From NCBI RefSeq assembly GCF_018107685.1, contig NZ_CP064834.1:310001-374000 (forward strand): a DNA stretch of 64,000 nt, written 5' to 3'. This document shows, one piece after another, positions 12,508 through 23,074 of the stretch (its first letter is position 1; every line of letters starts with the position of its first letter). This stretch comes from Coxiella endosymbiont of Amblyomma nuttalli (lineage in GTDB: Bacteria; Pseudomonadota; Gammaproteobacteria; Coxiellales; Coxiellaceae). The notes beneath the pieces are model-generated. The model was not told where the DNA came from, made no database searches, and saw only the letters and a list, made by a program, of their open reading frames with translations. Made by a program: the position numbers and the translations under genes.

Positions 12508-13878
12508 TTAACATTCTGTGATATTTACAGCAACTGCTAAACCACCTTGCGAAGTTTCTTTATAAATCGTGTTCATATTCTGACCAATTTCTCGCATGGT
12601 TTTGATCACCATATCTAATGAAATTTTATGCTCTCCATCTTCGGCCAGTGCTAATTGCGCTGCATTAATAGCTCTGACAGCACCCATCGCATTGCGTTCA
12701 ATACAAGGAATTTGTACAAGACCTCCAACCGGGTCACAAGTAAGGCCTAAATTATGTTCCATCGCCATTTCTGCAGCAGTTTCAACTTGTAAGATTGTAC
12801 CTCCTAATACAGCGACCAGCGCACCAGCGGCCATCGAACAAGCCACACCTACCTCTCCTTGACAGCCCATTTCAGCGCCAGAAATAGATGCGTTTTTTTT
12901 GTATAAAATTCCGATCGCTCCTGCTGTTAATAAAAAATCAATTATCCCTTTCTCTGTTGCTTCTTTACAAAAATATTTGTAATAGCTTACAACTGCCGGA
13001 ATAATGCCGGCAGCCCCATTCGTCGGGGCTGTGACTACACGACCACCAGCCGCATTTTCTTCATTCACTGCCATCGCATAAGCATTTAACCAATTCATCG
13101 TTTGGGGATGCGCTGAATTTGGTGGTCCAAGGGCTAATAATTTACGATGAAGTGATGGTGCACGGCGTCGAACATGCAATGGACCTTCAAGAAATCCGTC
13201 AGTTTTACAGCCTTTTTTAATACAGTTTTCCATTGTACGTGCGATATCTTGTAATTTTTGTATGATGGTTTTCTCATCATACTGTGTTTTTTCATTCGCT
13301 AGCATGATGTCGGCAATTGAAAATGATTGCTTTTGGCAATGTGCGATAAGTTCAGCGGCCGAGTCAAATGGAAAAGGAATATTTTCTGTATCATCCAAAG
13401 TAGATAGATTTTTTTCTCCATCTTTAATAATAAATCCTCCACCAATAGAAAAATAGAGAGATTTTCGAATGAGTATGTCTTGTGCATTATAAGCTGCAAA
13501 TTCAATACCATTTGGGTGGAAATCAAAAACCTGTTTATAATTGAAAACTATGTCATTTTTCGTTGAAAAATCAATATAATTTTTATTAAGTAGAATAAGT
13601 TGTCTTTTTTCTTCAATTTTTTTTACACGTTTACTGATTGAATCAGGATCAATAGTTTCAGGAGTTTCTCCAATTAATCCCATCATAATTGCTTTATCTG
13701 TTCCATGACCCTTTCCCGTAAAAGCTAATGATCCGTATAAGGTAGTAGTCAATCGATGAATAGAAGTGAGTTCGTCCCGAAATCCACAAATAAACTCTTT
13801 AGCAGCGCGCATGGGCCCAACTGTATGAGAACTCGAAGGTCCAATACCAATAGAAAATAATTCAAAAACACTAATCAT
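12508..13878 (-). CDS. sdaA: L-serine dehydratase (iron-sulfur, single chain)
   Basis: 456 residues, the full length of the single-chain bacterial enzyme. It deaminates L-serine to pyruvate and ammonia using a [4Fe-4S] cluster, feeding central metabolism. The N-terminal motif [16 protein letters not shown] marks the beta-like domain. The C-terminal alpha domain has the conserved cysteines in [28 protein letters not shown] and the upstream CKTDGF segment. It reads toward the 5S gene. Serine breakdown fits an intracellular bacterium that lives on host amino acids. I see no frame disruption. Confidence 0.96.
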   Translation of the reverse strand: MISVFELFSIGIGPSSSHTVGPMRAAKEFICGFRDELTSIHRLTTTLYGSLAFTGKGHGTDKAIMMGLIGETPETIDPDSISKRVKKIEEKRQLILLNKNYIDFSTKNDIVFNYKQVFDFHPNGIEFAAYNAQDILIRKSLYFSIGGGFIIKDGEKNLSTLDDTENIPFPFDSAAELIAHCQKQSFSIADIMLANEKTQYDEKTIIQKLQDIARTMENCIKKGCKTDGFLEGPLHVRRRAPSLHRKLLALGPPNSAHPQTMNWLNAYAMAVNEENAAGGRVVTAPTNGAAGIIPAVVSYYKYFCKEATEKGIIDFLLTAGAIGILYKKNASISGAEMGCQGEVGVACSMAAGALVAVLGGTILQVETAAEMAMEHNLGLTCDPVGGLVQIPCIERNAMGAVRAINAAQLALAEDGEHKISLDMVIKTMREIGQNMNTIYKETSQGGLAVAVNITEC

Positions 13879-14104
13879 AATTACTAAAACATAATTACTA
13901 AGATAAAAAGAAAATCTGAAATTATTTTAGCATGTTCTAAAAATTAGAGTAGAGTTAAAGTGCAGTCATCATGATATAGTAGCAATTCCGTAACTCATTA
14001 CCATAAGAATACTTTGCGTCTAAAAAAGCAAGAAGGGCAATAGATAGCTTATAAGGAAAGGAAATGCCTTGACAGATTTGAAGGATTTTTATATCAAATC
14101 TTGA

Positions 14105-15388
14105 ATGAAGCAATCTAACGTGAGGTCTCTTGTACGTCTTTTGTTTAATCGCCGTATCATGGCAGTTTTATTTTTTAGTTTTTCTTCCACTTTACCCTTG
14201 GTGTTACTTAGTGGAACGTTGCAGGCATGGTATATCGATGTCGGTGTGAGCTTGACGGTAACTAGCAGTTTGAGTCTGTTACAATACGCCTATATCGTTA
14301 AATTTCTTTGGGCACCTTTAATGGATCATTATGCACCGATAGTATTAGCACGACAACGAGCTTGGGTTTTAATTACTCAAATTGGGCTTGCACTGATGTT
14401 TGTAATTATTGCTTCTATGAATCCTGCCAAGCAGCCATGGGAAGTATTTTGGGTATCTGTGATAACTGCTTTTATCTCAGCATCGCAAGATATTGCAATT
14501 GATGGGTATCGTGTAGATGTGTTACATCAAAATGAACGAGGATTGGGTTCTGCAGTAACCACCGTAGGAGGACGTATAGCAATGTTGATTGGTGGAGGAC
14601 TTGCCTTAATTATAGCGTCGGATTACGGATGGCGAATTACCTATCTTCTGATGGCTTTATTAATGTTCACTCAAATCATCATTACTTTATTAGCTGCTAA
14701 TCCTGAGACAGCCGTACATTCACCTGTACCATTTCAGGATGCACTATTGGCTCCACTTCAAGAATTATTTACTCGTGAACATATCATGATGATTTTGTTG
14801 TTAGTTTTGATATATAAATTTAGTGACACTTTGACACTATCACTAAATACCGCGTTTTTAATGCGTGAAATGGGTTTTACTTTATTGGAATTGGGTTACA
14901 CCTATAAATTGGTTAGCGTCATTGCTGCGCTTTTAGGTGGTTTTGTGGGAGGATTTTTAATGCCGCGACTGGGACTTTATCGTTCCCTAATGATTTTTGG
15001 ATTCTTACAAACAGTTACCAATTTGTCTTTTATGATATTGGCTATAGTGGGTAAAAATTTTCCTCTTATGATCAGTACTATTTTTTTAGATTATTTTTGT
15101 GGAGGATTATCAACAGTTGCTTTTGTGGCATTTTTAATTACACTTTGTCATAAGGAGTATTCAGCTACACAATACGCTATTTTATCAGCATTCATGGCAG
15201 TCACTCGAATGATTATTGGACCAATCGCTGCATATTTAGTTATACACATAGGGTGGGTTGTTTTCTATTTAATTACTTTTTTTGTGGGTTTCCCGGCGTT
15301 GTTTGTCTTATACTGGTTACGTGAGCGAGTTAATTTCAGTGCAAATCCTTATATGGCTCACTTAAATTCTAATATGACGATTAGATGA
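14105..15388 (+). CDS. ampG: AmpG-like MFS permease
   Basis: 427-residue inner-membrane protein with about 12 hydrophobic segments. It resembles AmpG, the importer of anhydro-muropeptides in cell-wall recycling. Family features are the short N terminus followed by the first helix, WYIDVGVS, and WAPLMDHY after helix 2. It is a stand-alone gene, with 226 nt to sdaA and 309 nt to coaA. AmpG paralogues in the Legionellales can carry other substrates, so the muropeptide role is inference. Confidence 0.8.
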   Translation: MKQSNVRSLVRLLFNRRIMAVLFFSFSSTLPLVLLSGTLQAWYIDVGVSLTVTSSLSLLQYAYIVKFLWAPLMDHYAPIVLARQRAWVLITQIGLALMFVIIASMNPAKQPWEVFWVSVITAFISASQDIAIDGYRVDVLHQNERGLGSAVTTVGGRIAMLIGGGLALIIASDYGWRITYLLMALLMFTQIIITLLAANPETAVHSPVPFQDALLAPLQELFTREHIMMILLLVLIYKFSDTLTLSLNTAFLMREMGFTLLELGYTYKLVSVIAALLGGFVGGFLMPRLGLYRSLMIFGFLQTVTNLSFMILAIVGKNFPLMISTIFLDYFCGGLSTVAFVAFLITLCHKEYSATQYAILSAFMAVTRMIIGPIAAYLVIHIGWVVFYLITFFVGFPALFVLYWLRERVNFSANPYMAHLNSNMTIR

Positions 15389-15697
15389 ATCAACTGCTTT
15401 TAGCGTGGGTTCTTAGTGGATGTAAGATTGCTTTTATTTATATACCACTTACTTCCTTATTTTTTTTTACAGTTGACTTCAATTAAGATGAGCAATTTTG
15501 CTGATTAACTTCATAGCTTCATGAAAATGAACAAGATTGAACTATAGTATTTACTAATAACAGTATTTATTAATATATAGGAATTTTTAAAAAATTTGAT
15601 GGAACAAGAAGGTAGCAGCAAGAAAGTACAGACGAGAATAATATTCTAGCATTATTCTTCAATTGATGAGGTATGGTCTGCGGAGGTTAAATTAGCT
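15389..15697. other. intergenic region between ampG-like gene and coaA
   Basis: 309 nt, AT-rich, with no coding potential. I see only a likely coaA ribosome-binding site (cggagg, 15681-15686). Confidence 0.5.
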
Positions 15698-16666
15698 ATG
15701 AATATTTCAACTCAATCTGAATTAACACCTTCTGAATTAACACCTTATTTAGAATTTACTCGTGAAGAATGGTGTAATTTTCGGCAAGATATGCCGTTGA
15801 CTTTAACAGAAAAAGATTTGAAAAAACTCCATGGACAGATAGAGACCGTTTCTTTAAAAGAAGTCGAAGAAATTTACTTGCCTCTGTCGCGTTTGTTGAA
15901 TTTGTATGTTATTGCAAGTCAAGCATTATGTCAGGTCACAGGGCAGTTTCTTGGAAAACTGGAACAGAAAGTACCTTATATTATTGGAGTTGCAGGTAGT
16001 GTAGCGGTAGGGAAAAGTATAACGTCGCGGGTGCTTCAAGCGCTATTGTCGCGATGGCCAGATCATCCTAATGTTAAGGTTATTACAAGCGATGGTTTTT
16101 TATATCCTAATGCTGAATTAGAGCACCGAAAGTTGATGGAACGTAAAGGATTTCCTGAAAGTTATGATACAGCACATTTATTACGAGTACTTCATGCTAT
16201 TAAATCAGGTAAACGCCATGTATCTATTCCGATTTATTCTCATCATCATTATGATATTATACCCAACCAAAAAGAAGTTATTGATCAGCCAGATATTGTC
16301 ATTTTAGAAGGGTTAAATATCTTACAGATTGATATGAAAAAAAACATTCATCAGCCCCAAGTGTTCGTTTCTGACTTTTTTGATTTTTCTTTATTTGTAA
16401 ATGCTAAAACGGATACCATTAAAAAATGGTATATTGATCGCGTGTTGAACTTTTGGCAAAGCGTATTCCTACATCCAGATTCATATTTTCATTATTTAAC
16501 TTTATTAGGCAAGGCTGAGGTTATGGAGTTTGCTGTACACGTATGGCGTGAGATTAATGAAGTTAATTTAAAAGAGAATATCCTACCCTACAAAAATAGA
16601 GCCCAATTAATTTTAGAAAAAGGGTTCGATCATTCAGTGCAAAGAATTTATTTGCGAAAAATTTAG
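15698..16666 (+). CDS. coaA: pantothenate kinase, type I
   Basis: 322 residues. It phosphorylates pantothenate, the first committed step of coenzyme A synthesis. The P-loop is GVAGSVAVGKS (97-107), followed by the substrate-region sequences typical of the type I enzyme (SDGFLYPN, YSHHHYDI). Near the N terminus SELTP is repeated in tandem (residues 7-16) because of a 15-bp in-frame duplication (15716-15745). In E. coli coaA lies directly upstream of the thrU-tyrU-glyT-thrT-tufB cluster. The same order survives here, but with other genes in between. Start ATG 15698 follows cggagg. Confidence 0.97.
   Translation: MNISTQSELTPSELTPYLEFTREEWCNFRQDMPLTLTEKDLKKLHGQIETVSLKEVEEIYLPLSRLLNLYVIASQALCQVTGQFLGKLEQKVPYIIGVAGSVAVGKSITSRVLQALLSRWPDHPNVKVITSDGFLYPNAELEHRKLMERKGFPESYDTAHLLRVLHAIKSGKRHVSIPIYSHHHYDIIPNQKEVIDQPDIVILEGLNILQIDMKKNIHQPQVFVSDFFDFSLFVNAKTDTIKKWYIDRVLNFWQSVFLHPDSYFHYLTLLGKAEVMEFAVHVWREINEVNLKENILPYKNRAQLILEKGFDHSVQRIYLRKI
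15716..15745. repeat. 15-bp in-frame tandem duplication in coaA
   Basis: tctgaattaacacct occurs twice in direct succession and encodes SELTP twice near the N terminus, outside the catalytic core. Confidence 0.9.
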
Positions 16667-17253
16667 GTGTATGTACTGGATATGCTATTACGATAAGATC
16701 ACATGATCAAGTGACAACAATGGTGTTCTTCATACAATTATTAAATGGGATGTATTATAATCTTGACTTTTATTATATACCAGCTGTATTTTAGAAAATC
16801 CTGTGCTTATAAGTCAAAGTGAATAGAACGTATTAATATTATTTTCAGACTGGATTATTTAGTGTTGGGTGTTTACTTGGAACTTCGAATAATTTAGTTT
16901 CATGATTCATTTTCATATTGTAGAATTGACAAAAAATTTCAAATTTTAATAATTTCTTTATGATGACAGGTTGTTTCAATGTTAGATAATCTATCGCCAA
17001 AATATGATCTTAGTAATTATCGGTGTAAATGGCTCTTGTCATAACTAAAAGAGGCAAGAAATCAGATAAATTTATTAGAGGTATAAACATAGATAGAATA
17101 CGGAAAGCAGAGAAACTCTTTAATTAATCTCTAACCTTCTTTACTATGAGTACTTGACTATTCTTAATTAAATTGATCAATCAGTAAAACGTTTCATTCT
17201 AGTACGTCCTCTCTATATTTTCACTTCAGAATCGAGTACCCTATCTAGGACCT
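16667..17253. other. non-coding stretch between coaA and gltX
   Basis: 587 nt of AT-rich DNA with no gene, RNA or strong repeat that I can recognise. Confidence 0.5.
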
Positions 17254-18663
17254 ATGAAACACTCAGATAGACCCATACGCACGCGTTTTGCGCCGAGCCC
17301 CACAGGCTTTCTGCATATCGGTGGGATACGTACAGCATTATTTAGTTGGCTGTTTGCCAAACAACAGAATGGGACTTTTATTTTACGTATTGAAGACACT
17401 GACATACAACGTTCCACTCAAGAATCAGTGGAAGCTATTCTGAGAGGCTTAGGGTGGTTACAGATTGATTGGGACGAAGGTCCTTACTATCAGTCACAAC
17501 GAATGGACCGTTATCACCAAGCTATTCAAAAATTACTAGATGAAGGACATGCTTATCGTTGTTATTGTTCACAAGAGAGATTACTTGAATTACGAAATAT
17601 GCAATTGCAAACCAAGAAAAAGCCTCGCTATGATGGTTTTTGTCGAAATACAGCACCGAATAAAATAAACGATCCTTTTGTTATTCGCTTCCGAAATCCA
17701 ATCGAAGGGAAAATAGTTTTTAATGACCTAATCCATGGTACTATTGCGGTAGAAAATAGCGAACTAGATGATTTAATTATTTTACGCACTGATGGAACAT
17801 CGACGTATAATCTAGCAGCAGTTGTGGATGATTGGGATATGGAAATTACGCATGTTATTCGTGGTGATGATCATATTAATAATACACCTCGTCAAATAAA
17901 TATTTTACACGCTTTAGGCGCAGAATTACCGCAATATGCTCATGTTCCTATGATTTTAGGGACTGATGGGAAGCGTTTGTCGAAACGGCACGGGGCAGTC
18001 AATGTGTTGCAATATCGTGAACAGGGTTATTTACCTGAGGCGTTAATTAATTATTTAGTTCGTTTAGGCTGGTCGCATGGCGAACAGGAAATATTTTCGC
18101 GCGATGAAATGATTCAATGGTTTGATATTCAGGCAGTTAGCCCTTCTACAGCTACTTTCGACCATAAAAAATTACTGTGGTTAAATCAATATTATTTAAA
18201 AACCCTAAACCCTGTTCTTATAGTGGATGCATTTACAGAACAATTAAAAATGGCAGGAATTAATTATCTCCATGGTCCTGCTTTAGAGGAAGTGATTGTT
18301 GTGCAGGCTAAACGAACAAAAACTTTAAAAGAAATGGCTGAATGCAGCCGCTATTTTTTTGAAAACATTATTCATCATAGCGAAACAACAGCACAAAAGC
18401 AGTTACAGCCAGAAATCACTTCGCTGTTGCAAAAAGTACGTGATGGATTAGCTACTTTATCGCATTGGGAAAAAAAGCTTATCTATCAGGTAGTTTTGAA
18501 AACGGCGGAAACCACTCAGGTAAAATTAAGCAAATTAACTCAATCTATTCGGATAGCTATAACGGGTAACACTGTTTCACCACCAATTGATGCTACTTTA
18601 TATTTAATTGGCCGCGATTCAGTATTAGACCGTCTCGATCGTGCCATCCATTTTATTAAGTAA
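17254..18663 (+). CDS. gltX: glutamyl-tRNA synthetase
   Basis: 469-residue class I synthetase that charges tRNA-Glu. The HIGH-type motif lies in PSPTGFLHIGG (14-24), the KMSKS-type motif is KRLSKR (240-245), and RIEDTD (45-50) is present. The C-terminal helical anticodon-binding part is full length. The zinc-finger region contains CYCSQERL and a downstream C at about 130. The gene stands alone between coaA and tRNA-Thr, where E. coli has no gene. This indicates rearrangement or insertion in this lineage. Confidence 0.97.
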   Translation: MKHSDRPIRTRFAPSPTGFLHIGGIRTALFSWLFAKQQNGTFILRIEDTDIQRSTQESVEAILRGLGWLQIDWDEGPYYQSQRMDRYHQAIQKLLDEGHAYRCYCSQERLLELRNMQLQTKKKPRYDGFCRNTAPNKINDPFVIRFRNPIEGKIVFNDLIHGTIAVENSELDDLIILRTDGTSTYNLAAVVDDWDMEITHVIRGDDHINNTPRQINILHALGAELPQYAHVPMILGTDGKRLSKRHGAVNVLQYREQGYLPEALINYLVRLGWSHGEQEIFSRDEMIQWFDIQAVSPSTATFDHKKLLWLNQYYLKTLNPVLIVDAFTEQLKMAGINYLHGPALEEVIVVQAKRTKTLKEMAECSRYFFENIIHHSETTAQKQLQPEITSLLQKVRDGLATLSHWEKKLIYQVVLKTAETTQVKLSKLTQSIRIAITGNTVSPPIDATLYLIGRDSVLDRLDRAIHFIK

Positions 18664-19416
18664 TTGAAGATATGCATATTTTAGAACTAAGAATTTAGAG
18701 TGGATGTTTTAAAGATAAAAAGAAAATGTGGAGATTGCGTTTTTAGCCAGATGTAGACCTTTATTTTATCATTATGCAAGTCCATCATGTTTATTTATCG
18801 CATGCTTCTAGTATCTTGATATATCTTTAATATATCTTAGTATATCTGATCTTGGATAATACATATTGTATTTCTTATTTTTGTATTTCTTATTTTTTAG
18901 CTATCGGTTAAGTTCACTCAATTATGTTAGATAATGATAGATTATCCGGTTCTTATCATCCATATCAGAATTGAATATGATTATTGCTTTTTCTGGTGAA
19001 AAATCTTATTGCAACATTTTTTATCAAGGTTAGTATCACAATTTGTAGCTGTGTTAGAGAAACAAGATTCAATTATACAATTCTATGTGCATTTGAGGAA
19101 CATTCAATACTAAACGGAAATTTACGTGCTTCATTTGGATCATGTGGTATCGTAGTAGAGTTATCTTGCTTAATCTGAAAGGATGAAGACACGTCAAAGA
19201 TTTAGACTTAAGATTTAATAGTTAATTTCAAGGAGGTATTTATAGGCAACTCAAAGAGGAAATATATTACCGAGAAGACATTAAATACCTGGCACACTGA
19301 AGGAAACCCATTGAAAATAGTATTTATAAATATCATCTAACATGAAGAGAATCAAAGGGGCTGTGCGTATAGCACAAGTACATGAATTTTGAAGGATCGA
19401 AATGACGAAATAATTG
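18664..19416. other. non-coding stretch between gltX and tRNA-Thr
   Basis: 753 nt with no recognisable gene. It contains a 15-bp perfect tandem duplication (18866-18895, ttgtatttcttattt twice) and several tatatct motifs just upstream. One 64-codon open frame at 18984-19178 shows no family features. Confidence 0.55.
18866..18895. repeat. 15-bp tandem duplication
   Basis: Two perfect copies of ttgtatttcttattt in non-coding DNA. Confidence 0.85.
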
Positions 19417-19489
19417 GCTGGTGTAGCTCAGTAGGTAGAGCAGCTGATTTGTAATCAGCCGGTCGTAGGTTCGACTCCTATCACCAGCT
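19417..19489 (+). tRNA. tRNA-Thr (TGT)
   Basis: 73-nt cloverleaf with anticodon TGT (context tttTGTaat). Acceptor GCTGGTG pairs with CACCAGC, discriminator T. CCA is not encoded. It corresponds to thrU of the E. coli thrU-tyrU-glyT-thrT-tufB cluster, but stands 3.2 kb away from the other members. Confidence 0.95.
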
Positions 19490-20941
19490 TTTTCAAACTA
19501 AAGATTCGTACCAGTATGTATGGCAAATTATATTGAGACATGGGACGAGAAACTGGTGAAATAAGTTCAAGGAGATAGCTTCTTTACGCAAAGAAGTTTA
19601 AGCGCGTATTATTTTAAGAGCTATATCGATTATAGAAAAATACAAAACACTAATCTTAAGGCGGAGGTGTGGGTTGCTAAGCTTAAAAAAGTCTCCTAAC
19701 GTGCGACACTATAATACACAGACAGGTACAGTAACAAATAAAAATCACTAAATGTAATCGGTACGGTCTCTATCGGTAACAGCAGGATGCTGAACTTAAA
19801 TCATTTTCTGTGGTATTCTTTCGAAAACACACAAGACAAACATACAAGATATGCAAAATTATTGGATTCAATAGGCAGCTGTTTTCATTTCATAATGTAT
19901 TCGCGGCTCATCGTAAACGATTTTATCAAATGTTGTACAATACGTTTAGATCAATGGATTTTCAAAGAAAATAAAGGGAATCTATGTCGCGGTGGCTTAG
20001 GAGATACTAATTTATATTTTTTCTGGCAAAAACTGATATAAAATATAGAATAAATCTACTGGATGCTTTTAAGAACGCATCAACTTCTACTAACGCGTCT
20101 TTAATATTTGGCGCAGTTATTCAATTTGATTTTGTGCTATTTCTGAAAGTATTTTCCGTGATTGTTGGTACATAATGTTTATAAAATGATGCTAGTTTTC
20201 ATTGCTATTTATGCAATGACCTGTGATAGCTTCAGCTTAGTGAAAAAAAATTTGTCTGCATTATGATGAAAAGAAACGCTCTATAAAGAGAAAAGTGAGA
20301 TCTCTATTGATTTACTTACGAATGTAATCGAAGGATATAAATGAAATACTATTAAAATATTGTTTTTTATTGCTTCAATGCTACAAATACCTTTGATTAG
20401 GTCAAAAGAGTTGCAGGTTTTAATCTCTAGAGGTGAAAGATGGTTATTTTTAGATGCAAGTGTTAGAAAAATTTTCAAAAAGTGTTGTAATACTTTTGGG
20501 AAAGAGGAATGAAAACAAGAAAGAAATTACGTGATATTATATAGAGAATATAGAGGGTTGTTCGTACATGGGCGTTTTAGGTGTTACAGCAGTATGCACA
20601 TATGCTAGCCGAACATAGTTTATTTCATTTATAATTTTTGTGCTTTAGTTTTTGTCTATTTAAATAATTTTATCGATACAACATACCCAGATACAATTTT
20701 TTTGATAGCAGGAAGAAATGATATTTTTCTTATTTGAAGAGACGACACTTTTCTTATTTAAAGAAGGGTATTACGGGATAACATTTTAAATTTTCTTTTT
20801 TTCTTGAAACAAAGATACAGATATAAAAGCATAATCTTTAAATCTTTCTATACAAATCTCCCTTGGACAGTTGATAAACATTCACCCTTGCCACCATTTG
20901 TAACTTAACATTATAAAAGGTATTTTCTGGAAGAGCAACTG
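19490..20941. other. non-coding stretch between tRNA-Thr and the Bax-inhibitor-like gene
   Basis: About 1.45 kb lying inside what is a compact tRNA cluster in E. coli. Open frames at 19787-20041 (+) and 20281-20478 (-) have no recognisable family features, domains or good ribosome sites. I treat the region as decayed DNA. Confidence 0.55.
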
Positions 20942-21667
20942 TTATCGGCGTGAAAATAAACGCAGAAGATTTAAGAATAGATTAATAAAATCCAAGTATA
21001 GCATTAGTGCACCATTGATTGCGGCTTTCTGTTGCTGACTCTTCGTGAGTTCATCAGCATGAAAATAAGCAAATTTAATGCGTTGCGTGTCGTAGGCGGT
21101 TAGACCTGAGAAGACAATAATGCCAATGGCCGCGATCGTGAGTTGCATCGTATCGGAATGGAGTTTAGAAATGAATAAAGAAAGCAGGATCATACCAAGC
21201 ATACCGAATAACCCCATAACACAAAAAGTACCGATGGGTCCTAAATCACGTTTGCTTGTATATCCAAAAGCACTTAAACCTAAAAAGGCAATACTTGTAA
21301 CTGCTAGTGCATCAAAAACGTTTTGTTTAGTATACATAAACAAAACGACACTGAGAGTAGTGCCAGTTAGTAAAGTGTAAAATATGTAAATAAATGTGGC
21401 TGTTTTGGCAGAGAGTCTCTGATTGAGCCACGTCAAGCCAATAACTACACTAAGCTGAGCAATGATTAACCCAAAAAATAAACTGGGTGTATAAATTATC
21501 TTATAAAATAAACCATTGTGTGAAAACAGATAATAGGCCATACTAGCTGAAAGAGCCAATCCAAACATCATCCATAAATAAACCCTACTCATGAAGCGAA
21601 TGATGGTGAAACTTTGGATAGTATGTTGTCTAGGTCTGAATTGATAAGTTTTTAAAGAATTACGCAT
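20942..21667 (-). CDS. Bax inhibitor-1 family membrane protein
   Basis: 241-residue integral inner-membrane protein with about seven hydrophobic helices. It belongs to the BI-1/YccA/YbhL family. Family signatures are YDTQRIK after the sixth helix, followed by GALMLYLDFINLFL near the C terminus. In bacteria these proteins are linked to proton-sensitive calcium leak or to FtsH regulation, but the role here is not evident from context. It lies between tRNA-Thr and the phosphopantetheinyl transferase gene, on the opposite strand to both. It is intact. Confidence 0.88.
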   Translation of the reverse strand: MRNSLKTYQFRPRQHTIQSFTIIRFMSRVYLWMMFGLALSASMAYYLFSHNGLFYKIIYTPSLFFGLIIAQLSVVIGLTWLNQRLSAKTATFIYIFYTLLTGTTLSVVLFMYTKQNVFDALAVTSIAFLGLSAFGYTSKRDLGPIGTFCVMGLFGMLGMILLSLFISKLHSDTMQLTIAAIGIIVFSGLTAYDTQRIKFAYFHADELTKSQQQKAAINGALMLYLDFINLFLNLLRLFSRR

Positions 21668-21790
21668 AACATCTTGCCTCTATTGAATGATAGCAAAGAA
21701 TTATACAGAAATCAAACACACTTCGCAATTTACATGACTACTTACTTTTAATTTAATGTGTTAGGATTCGGTTGAGTCAATTGTGAAACT

Positions 21791-22540
21791 ATGATGAAAA
21801 TTTGGAACAAGGTTGATCAAGTACCAACTTTACAGAAAAATGAAGTCCATATTTGGCGCGTTTTTTTAGAAACATGGTCTGCAGATGACATTGAAAGAGG
21901 ATTAAATATGTTATCTTCCGAAGAAAAAGCGCGAGCAGATCGTTTTTTGCAAGCTAAGCATCGCAAGCGTTTTATTACTTCGCACACCACCTTACATGCT
22001 ATCTTGACAAAATACGTACTAGAACTGTGGATACCTCTGCGATTTCGTTACAATGAGTATGGAAAACCTTATTTAGTAGATAATTCCGCTTTGCAATTTA
22101 ATCTTTCTCACTCACATTCAATAGCTCTTTATGCTGTAGCGTGGGATCAAGAAGTGGGGATTGATATCGAGTATATGAGAAAAGATATTCATATCGATAA
22201 AATTGCCGAGCGATTTTTTTCCATGGAAGAAAGCACTGATCTCCGAAAATTACCTGCTGAGGAGCAACTAGCGGAATTTTATCGTCTTTGGACATTGAAA
22301 GAAGCATATGTTAAGGTAACCGGTCGAGGCTTATCTTTTTTGCTCAATAAATTTACAACCAACGTCAGGTTTATCAAGACAGATGGGTTAATTAGCTCAG
22401 AGAGGCGTTGTGAGCAAGCTAAAAGTAAAAGCTGGAACTTATGCTCTATTCCAGTCGGAGAGGATTATAAGGCTGGTTTAGCGGTAGGAAAACTTATTAA
22501 AATAGTGCATTATTTTGATTGGGTTACATCTCGTGCGTGA
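21791..22540 (+). CDS. 4'-phosphopantetheinyl transferase, Sfp type
   Basis: 249 residues. It transfers phosphopantetheine from CoA to a serine of a carrier protein. The motifs are FNLSHS (103-108), GIDIE (123-127) with magnesium ligands, and WTLKEAYVK (167-175). The longer Sfp/Gsp type differs from the short AcpS type; in this reduced genome it may serve as activator of the fatty-acid acyl carrier protein (inference, as AcpS may lie outside the window). It links with coaA, coaD and fabV found here. The start may be the first or second of two adjacent ATG codons. Confidence 0.92.
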   Translation: MMKIWNKVDQVPTLQKNEVHIWRVFLETWSADDIERGLNMLSSEEKARADRFLQAKHRKRFITSHTTLHAILTKYVLELWIPLRFRYNEYGKPYLVDNSALQFNLSHSHSIALYAVAWDQEVGIDIEYMRKDIHIDKIAERFFSMEESTDLRKLPAEEQLAEFYRLWTLKEAYVKVTGRGLSFLLNKFTTNVRFIKTDGLISSERRCEQAKSKSWNLCSIPVGEDYKAGLAVGKLIKIVHYFDWVTSRA

Positions 22541-22573
22541 ATTAGTGCTTTAAATATTTCTCTGCCGTTCTGG

Positions 22574-22604
22574 TTGACATCTGTTAAGTTGTTACGCACA
22601 ATAT
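22574..22604 (+). promoter_or_regulatory. possible promoter of the tRNA-tuf operon
   Basis: TTGACA (22574-22579) followed after 19 nt by CAATAT (22599-22604). The -35 is perfect, but the spacing is long and the -10 weak. It lies about 100 nt upstream of tRNA-Tyr, where a promoter for the tRNA-tuf cluster is expected. Confidence 0.35.
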
Positions 22605-22700
22605 CACGCTTGATTTTTGAGGTAATTTGTGTTCCAGAGCTTGGATAGCTGAGTGGGGGTGGGAAGTTTTTTCGTTTTCGATACTTAATTGCTAGATACG

Positions 22701-22782
22701 GGAGGGGTTCCCGAGTGGTTAAAGGGATCAGACTGTAAATCTGACGGCTGTGCCTTCGTAGGTTCGAATCCTACCCCCTCCA
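22701..22782 (+). tRNA. tRNA-Tyr (GTA)
   Basis: 82-nt class II tRNA with a long variable arm and anticodon GTA (context actGTAaat). Acceptor GGAGGGG pairs with CCCCTCC, discriminator A. CCA is not encoded. First of three closely spaced tRNAs leading into tuf. Confidence 0.96.
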
Positions 22783-22884
22783 TATCAGACAGAGAACATA
22801 GATATAAATATGAATATATCATAAAGATAGAGAGGACAGGGATTTAGTGATCGACTTACCATCCTTTCTATCTTCTAGAGTACA

Positions 22885-22955
22885 GCGGGTGTAGTTCAAT
22901 GGTAGAACTTCAGCCTTCCAAGCTGATAGCGTGGGTTCGATCCCCATCACCCGCT
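22885..22955 (+). tRNA. tRNA-Gly (TCC)
   Basis: 71-nt cloverleaf with anticodon TCC (context cctTCCaag). Acceptor GCGGGTG pairs with CACCCGC. CCA is not encoded. It corresponds to glyT of E. coli. Confidence 0.96.
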
Positions 22956-22957
22956 TA

Positions 22958-23030
<73 letters not shown>

Positions 23031-23074
23031 AAGACTGAAACTGGAGCTTAGAGTTGTAGTTTAGCAAAACTAAC

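Noticed and set aside
18984-19178. 64-codon open frame upstream of tRNA-Thr
   Set aside because: No recognisable motif, no good ribosome site, and it lies in a decayed AT-rich gap.
19787-20041. 84-codon open frame between tRNA-Thr and the Bax-inhibitor-like gene
   Set aside because: Composition is random-like, with no domain or family similarity that I recognise. It could be a remnant, but this is not supported.
20281-20478. 65-codon open frame on the minus strand
   Set aside because: No motif or context; probably chance.
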